Origin: Aromatoleum toluolicum
GTDB lineage: Bacteria; Pseudomonadota; Gammaproteobacteria; Burkholderiales; Rhodocyclaceae
Assembly: GCF_012911005.2 (NCBI RefSeq)
Contig: NZ_WTVS01000004.1
Coordinates: 1 to 64,000 of the forward strand
Length of the DNA stretch: 64,000 bases
Direction: 5' to 3'
Part shown: one piece after another, positions 60,413-64,000 of the stretch
Layout of the letters: each line of letters begins with the position of its first letter
How positions within the stretch are numbered: the stretch's first letter is position 1
Position numbers and translations under genes: made by a program
The notes under the pieces: generated by a model
Told to the model about the DNA's origin: nothing
What the model saw: only the letters and a program-made list of their open reading frames with translations
The model's database searches: none

Positions 60413-61477
60413 CTAGCGCACCGTCTCGCTCCGCATGCCCTCGGCACCGGCCAGGATCAACTGGCCGGCAGGCCCGGGGAACACCCCGTAGTAGGACATC
60501 GGCGTCTTCGGCTTGAGCGGCGTGAAGGAACGCCCGTGGTCCCGACTGATTTCCATGCCGCCCGCCTGAGTCACGAGCACCACCGCCCCGTCGGGCAGAA
60601 GCGCACCGTTGGTGACCCCGGCAAGCGACGACATCGCTGTCCGCTGCCACGCGGCGCCCGCATCGGTACTGCGATAGACGCTGCCGCGCATGCCGTACGC
60701 AAGCACGGTCGTCGACGAGATTGGCAGGAGGCCGAAGAGCGTGCCGCTGTATCCGGTCGGCGCGCGCACGAAGCGTCCGCTCGCGGCGTCGAGCCGCCAG
60801 ACCATGCCCTGCTCGCCGGCAAGATAGACGTTGCCGCCGCGACCGGCGATCGCATTGAAGTGCAGGCCGTCGGGGTTGTCGGTCCGATCCATCCATGGCA
60901 CCCATGTGCTCCCGCCGTCTTCGGTGCGGAAGATGCGGTTGAAGGTGCCCACCACGTAGCCGACGCGCTCGTTCTCGAAGTACAACCCGAGGAAGGGCTG
61001 CGTTCCGCCGCCGTCGACGAACGAGCGCTCCTCGGCGAGCAGGCGCTCGATCGCCGGCCCTTCCGCGAGCCTCCGCTCGAATGTCTCGACGGCTACTTGC
61101 GCCGCCTGTCGGCCGTCGAACTGCTTCACCCACTTGGCGCCACCATCGGTGGTGTGCAACACGACCCCGCCGTGCCCCACCGCCCAGCCCAGTTTGTCCG
61201 TCGCGAACGTCACAGCGACCAGGTCGGTGCTGACCGGGACGCTTGCCTGGGTCCAGGTGCGCCCCTCGTCGTCGGAATACACCACCAGCCCGCGGTAGCC
61301 CACGGCCACCATTCGCTGACCGGCGCCGGTCACCGCGAGCAGCGTGGAGCGCGCGGCGAGGCGGTTTCGCATCGCCGGCTCGTCGAGCGGATGCACGAAG
61401 GCCTTTGCCCACCCCGGCGTCGCAGCCGCGGCTGCCGCCCCCAGGACCTGCAGGATGAAAGTGCGACGGTTACCCAT
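60413..61477 (-). CDS. YCF48/photosystem II assembly-like BNR repeat protein, exported
   Basis: A 354-aa secreted beta-propeller of the YCF48/Hcf136 type with repeated DxGxxW blocks (for example SDDEGRTWTQA, TDGGAKWVK, EDGGSTWVPW). The N-terminus MGNRRTFILQVLG...WAKA resembles a Tat signal. In such clusters it is thought to help assemble or scaffold envelope proteins; the function is not settled. It lies 66 bp upstream of the RND gene. ATG 61477 is chosen over the longer open frame. Confidence 0.78.
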   Translation of the reverse strand: MGNRRTFILQVLGAAAAAATPGWAKAFVHPLDEPAMRNRLAARSTLLAVTGAGQRMVAVGYRGLVVYSDDEGRTWTQASVPVSTDLVAVTFATDKLGWAVGHGGVVLHTTDGGAKWVKQFDGRQAAQVAVETFERRLAEGPAIERLLAEERSFVDGGGTQPFLGLYFENERVGYVVGTFNRIFRTEDGGSTWVPWMDRTDNPDGLHFNAIAGRGGNVYLAGEQGMVWRLDAASGRFVRAPTGYSGTLFGLLPISSTTVLAYGMRGSVYRSTDAGAAWQRTAMSSLAGVTNGALLPDGAVVLVTQAGGMEISRDHGRSFTPLKPKTPMSYYGVFPGPAGQLILAGAEGMRSETVR

Positions 61478-61561
61478 GAAACGCAATCTCCAATTTCGCA
61501 CAACAAGGTGATGGTGAAGCCGTGGGCAAGCCACGGCCCCACCAGTCCCACCGGATCCGGT

Positions 61562-62938
61562 TTACCTCACGCCAGAGCCGGCCAGCGCCTCCGGCGAGTA
61601 GAAGTGCTCGGGGTGCGGTGCCACGACCTCCCAGCCCTTCGGATCGGTCGAGTACATCTGGTTCGTGTAGTAGCCGTTCGACAGGTCATACACCACGAAC
61701 GGGTCCGTGCCATGCCCTTGGCCTTCGGCCTCGTAGAACGTGACCGGAATCGAATGCACCGTCCGGTACAGTTGCCCCGCCGCGTCGTAGCTGTCCGCCA
61801 GACCGACGCCCGGCAGATCCTCGTCCCAGTAGAAGGTACGCTTCGGGTACATGTGACGCTGGCCCGGCTTGACGGTCGCCTCGACCACCCAGACGCGGTG
61901 CAACTCCCAGCGCACGCAGTCCGGATTGAGATGGAGCTTCTTGTTGATCGTTTCCGGCGGGCACTGCTTGAGGTCGCGTGCCTTGTAAGCGTTGTACGGG
62001 ATGTACATCTCCTTCTTCCCGACCAGCTTGAAGTCGAAGCGATCGAGCGCACCGTAGAACACCGCCGAGTCGTCGACCACCGCTGCCGTACCGCCGGTCG
62101 GGCTGGGGGTGTCGTAGGCGACGTCGGGCGACAGTTTCACGCGCCGCTGGCCCGGCAGATACGACCACGCCTGCCGACCGATGCTCACCATGTCGACGTT
62201 GTCGTGGATGACGAGCTTCTCGCCCGCCTTGCGCGCCGGGTTCCAGTAGTCGATGCGGATCTTCTCGTACGGATCCTTCGCGGCGATGACCCCCGTCTTC
62301 TTCGGATCGAAGATCGGGTAATAGGACGTGAAGTCGTACAGACCCGCGATCGTGACGTTGCCTTGCGGATCGACCAGGAAGCTCACCAGCCCCTTCACAT
62401 CCGTCACGTGGTTGTCGTACTTGAGCAGCCGGTTCCACATCACCTCGTTGCCGGTCTTCGGAATCGGGAACGGCGTGCCAGCGTAGCAACCGTCGATCTT
62501 CAGCTCGTTGTCCGTCGTCTTGCAGGCGGTGGCGTTCTTGACCGCGTTGTCCAGGAAGAACTTCGGATAGTTCGCGGTGCGGTGGGTCGGATAGACGTCG
62601 ATGCGGTAGCTAGGATACTTCTTCAGCATCGCCTTGACGCCCTCGCCCAGCTTGTCCGCGTACTTGTCCACGTTCTTGCCGTCGATCGAGAGCACCGGCT
62701 TCTCGTTCGCGAACGGATCCGGCCGCGCGCCGGGGACCTTCGGATCGTAGTTCGCGGCCTTCACGGGGCCGGTCCACTCGGGAATCGTGCCTTCCTTGTT
62801 GCCAGCCTTCTCGGCGCCCCACGGCAGCAGCGTGGTACCGAGCTTCTTCGCCTCTTCGGCGGTCACGGCGGCAATAGCGCCGCCAGCGTAGGCGGCGACG
62901 ATCAGGGCCGCGAGGGTAATCTTGGTGCGGTGGATCAT
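61562..62938 (-). CDS. DUF1329 envelope protein
   Basis: A 458-aa protein with a clean signal peptide (residues 1-23, core LAALIVAAYAGGAIA) and the DUF1329 opening VTAEEAKKLGTTLLPWGAEKAGN. DUF1329 proteins are LolB-like outer-membrane-associated proteins linked to uptake of hydrophobic compounds. It is 22 bp downstream of the DUF1302 gene and 84 bp before the YCF48-like gene, the usual order. Start at 62938 with GGAGATATAGG upstream. Confidence 0.85.
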   Translation of the reverse strand: MIHRTKITLAALIVAAYAGGAIAAVTAEEAKKLGTTLLPWGAEKAGNKEGTIPEWTGPVKAANYDPKVPGARPDPFANEKPVLSIDGKNVDKYADKLGEGVKAMLKKYPSYRIDVYPTHRTANYPKFFLDNAVKNATACKTTDNELKIDGCYAGTPFPIPKTGNEVMWNRLLKYDNHVTDVKGLVSFLVDPQGNVTIAGLYDFTSYYPIFDPKKTGVIAAKDPYEKIRIDYWNPARKAGEKLVIHDNVDMVSIGRQAWSYLPGQRRVKLSPDVAYDTPSPTGGTAAVVDDSAVFYGALDRFDFKLVGKKEMYIPYNAYKARDLKQCPPETINKKLHLNPDCVRWELHRVWVVEATVKPGQRHMYPKRTFYWDEDLPGVGLADSYDAAGQLYRTVHSIPVTFYEAEGQGHGTDPFVVYDLSNGYYTNQMYSTDPKGWEVVAPHPEHFYSPEALAGSGVR

Positions 62939-62960
62939 TTCCTATATCTCCTGTCGATTC

Positions 62961-64000
62961 TCAGAAGGTCGTCTTGAAGGTCACGGACAACCAGCCGCGG
63001 TCATGCAGGGGCGCCATGCCGCCGCTGGCCGTACCCATCACGACCGGGCTGATGCCGGGCACGAAGGCGAGCGGGTTGGGGCCCTTGTTGTAGTCACCGA
63101 AGTAGTCAGTGTAGGCAATGTCGAGCTTGTACTTGGCCTGATAGTCGAAGCCCAGACCGATGCTCCAGCTGCCATTGCCCTCGTTGCCGCCCGCCGGTAC
63201 AGGCGAGTTGCCTTTGATGCCGGTATCGAAGTGGATCGGCATCGTGAGGTCGGTTTGCGGCAGGACGGCGAACCAGGTCGGCGTGAAGGTCACGCCGAAG
63301 CCCCACGCGTCACGCGTCGAGCACCCGTCGTCCCTGCCGCCGCGACCGCCGAACGAGTCGGCACACGCGTGACCGACGCCGGCATAGAAGGCCTTTGTCT
63401 TGCTGTCGAGGCTGGCGAGCCGACTGTAGGTAACTTCCCCCAGAAGGGTCGCGGAATCGAACAGCGCGGTCTTGCCGATGTACGCGATCGCATTCGCCAG
63501 CGCATGCCAGGTGTCGCCGCGTGCGATTTCGGGCGAACCGAAGGCAGTGTTCAGCGCGGTGTCCTTGCGATGCACGATTTCCGCACCGATTGCCGTACCG
63601 CCGACCAGCGTGGACATGCTCAGACCGATCAGCTTGACGTCTTCGGCGTAGGCATTGTGCAGCTCGCCGAAGGTTCCCCCGGTGCTCAGCACCGCCGGAA
63701 TCTTGTCGTCGAACCTGCGGTAATAGACGCCGAACGTCCCCAGCTCGGTTGCCAGCTTGGCATTGACGCCCCAGCTGCCGGTGTCATCCGGAATCTCGTG
63801 CGGCCCGGACTTCAGGTTGCCGTGGTACGGAATGCCGAGGAAGTTGGTGCCGCGCTGGAAGAGCGGATCGAAGGTGTTGAAGTAGGTGCTGCCTTCGGCC
63901 AGGCGATAGGGCTTCCACTCGAGGAAGTACTGACCGGCGATCGACAGCTTGTCCGTTACCTGCGCCGCGAACGAAAGCTGATTGAGCGGCAGGAATAGCT
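62961..64000 (-). CDS. DUF1302 outer-membrane protein, 5' end outside the window
   Basis: The C-terminal 346 codons of a DUF1302 protein; the frame stays open to the right edge, so the start is not in the window. The visible part is rich in alternating beta-strand motifs (for example SIAGQYFLEWKPYRLAEGSTYF) and ends WLSVTFKTTF, with the aromatic last residue of outer-membrane barrels. DUF1302 proteins are thought to be porins for hydrophobic molecules. First visible gene of the envelope operon. Confidence 0.85.
   Translation of the reverse strand, partial: LFLPLNQLSFAAQVTDKLSIAGQYFLEWKPYRLAEGSTYFNTFDPLFQRGTNFLGIPYHGNLKSGPHEIPDDTGSWGVNAKLATELGTFGVYYRRFDDKIPAVLSTGGTFGELHNAYAEDVKLIGLSMSTLVGGTAIGAEIVHRKDTALNTAFGSPEIARGDTWHALANAIAYIGKTALFDSATLLGEVTYSRLASLDSKTKAFYAGVGHACADSFGGRGGRDDGCSTRDAWGFGVTFTPTWFAVLPQTDLTMPIHFDTGIKGNSPVPAGGNEGNGSWSIGLGFDYQAKYKLDIAYTDYFGDYNKGPNPLAFVPGISPVVMGTASGGMAPLHDRGWLSVTFKTTF

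Noticed and set aside
57476-62977. Very long plus-strand open frame (over 1800 codons)
   Set aside because: It is the shadow of the minus-strand flavoprotein, RND, YCF48-like and DUF1329 genes; its sequence is Arg/His-rich without domains, as expected in GC-rich antisense frames.

Overview
The window is GC-rich bacterial DNA made almost entirely of catabolic genes. Gene families and codon style suggest a betaproteobacterium of the Thauera/Azoarcus/Aromatoleum kind (Rhodocyclales). The best pointers are a fused KorA plus KorB with a long 2[4Fe-4S] ferredoxin, as in Thauera, and BadH/BadI-type alicyclic acyl-CoA enzymes. This is inference; there is no rRNA or marker gene. I see no tRNA, insertion sequence, phage gene or CRISPR array.

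Layout. (1) 45-11703, minus strand: an operon headed by a TetR gene, then an ABC importer (livHMGFK order), an SDR, an acyl-CoA ligase, a crotonase, a BadH-like SDR, a fused CoA-transferase and a BadI-like ring-opening hydrolase. A divergent AraC-type regulator (11854-12786) faces it. (2) 12856-18311, minus: thiolase, 3-hydroxyacyl-CoA dehydrogenase, acyl-CoA dehydrogenase, APH-type kinase, a DUF6285-like small protein and a histidine phosphatase; the kinase, small protein and dehydrogenase resemble LvaA/B/C. (3) 18810-23664, plus: two SDRs, a DUF35 protein, a thiolase-like protein, a DUF2889-like protein and an SDR. (4) 23636-31315, minus: APH-type kinase, MFS, two-subunit acyl-CoA dehydrogenase, SDR, crotonase, MFS. 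(5) 31718-41190, plus: beta-oxidation genes, an acyl-CoA ligase and a TetR regulator. (6) 41191-49257: CMD protein, aldehyde dehydrogenase, a 98-aa orphan, MDR reductase, two SDRs, SnoaL-like protein, zinc alcohol dehydrogenase, SRPBCC protein. (7) 49258-54806: a single-subunit molybdenum enzyme, KorAB and ferredoxin. (8) 54853-64000, minus: SDR, exported KstD-like flavoprotein with a c-type cytochrome, and an envelope set (RND/MMPL, YCF48-like, DUF1329, DUF1302).

How it fits together. Almost every transcription unit between 12856 and 51417 has a copy of one palindrome, consensus ACCGACCGGTCGGT, in the -35/-10 spacer or just after the -10. This defines a shared repressor regulon, probably under the TetR gene at 40546. 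The left operon has a different operator candidate and looks separately controlled. The enzyme set (10 SDRs, 5 crotonases, 3 acyl-CoA dehydrogenase genes, 3 thiolase-family proteins, 2 ligases, 2 kinases, no recognisable oxygenase) fits oxygen-independent breakdown of a hydrophobic alicyclic compound such as a terpenoid, steroid fragment or cyclohexane carboxylic acid via CoA thioesters. The substrate itself cannot be read from the sequence.
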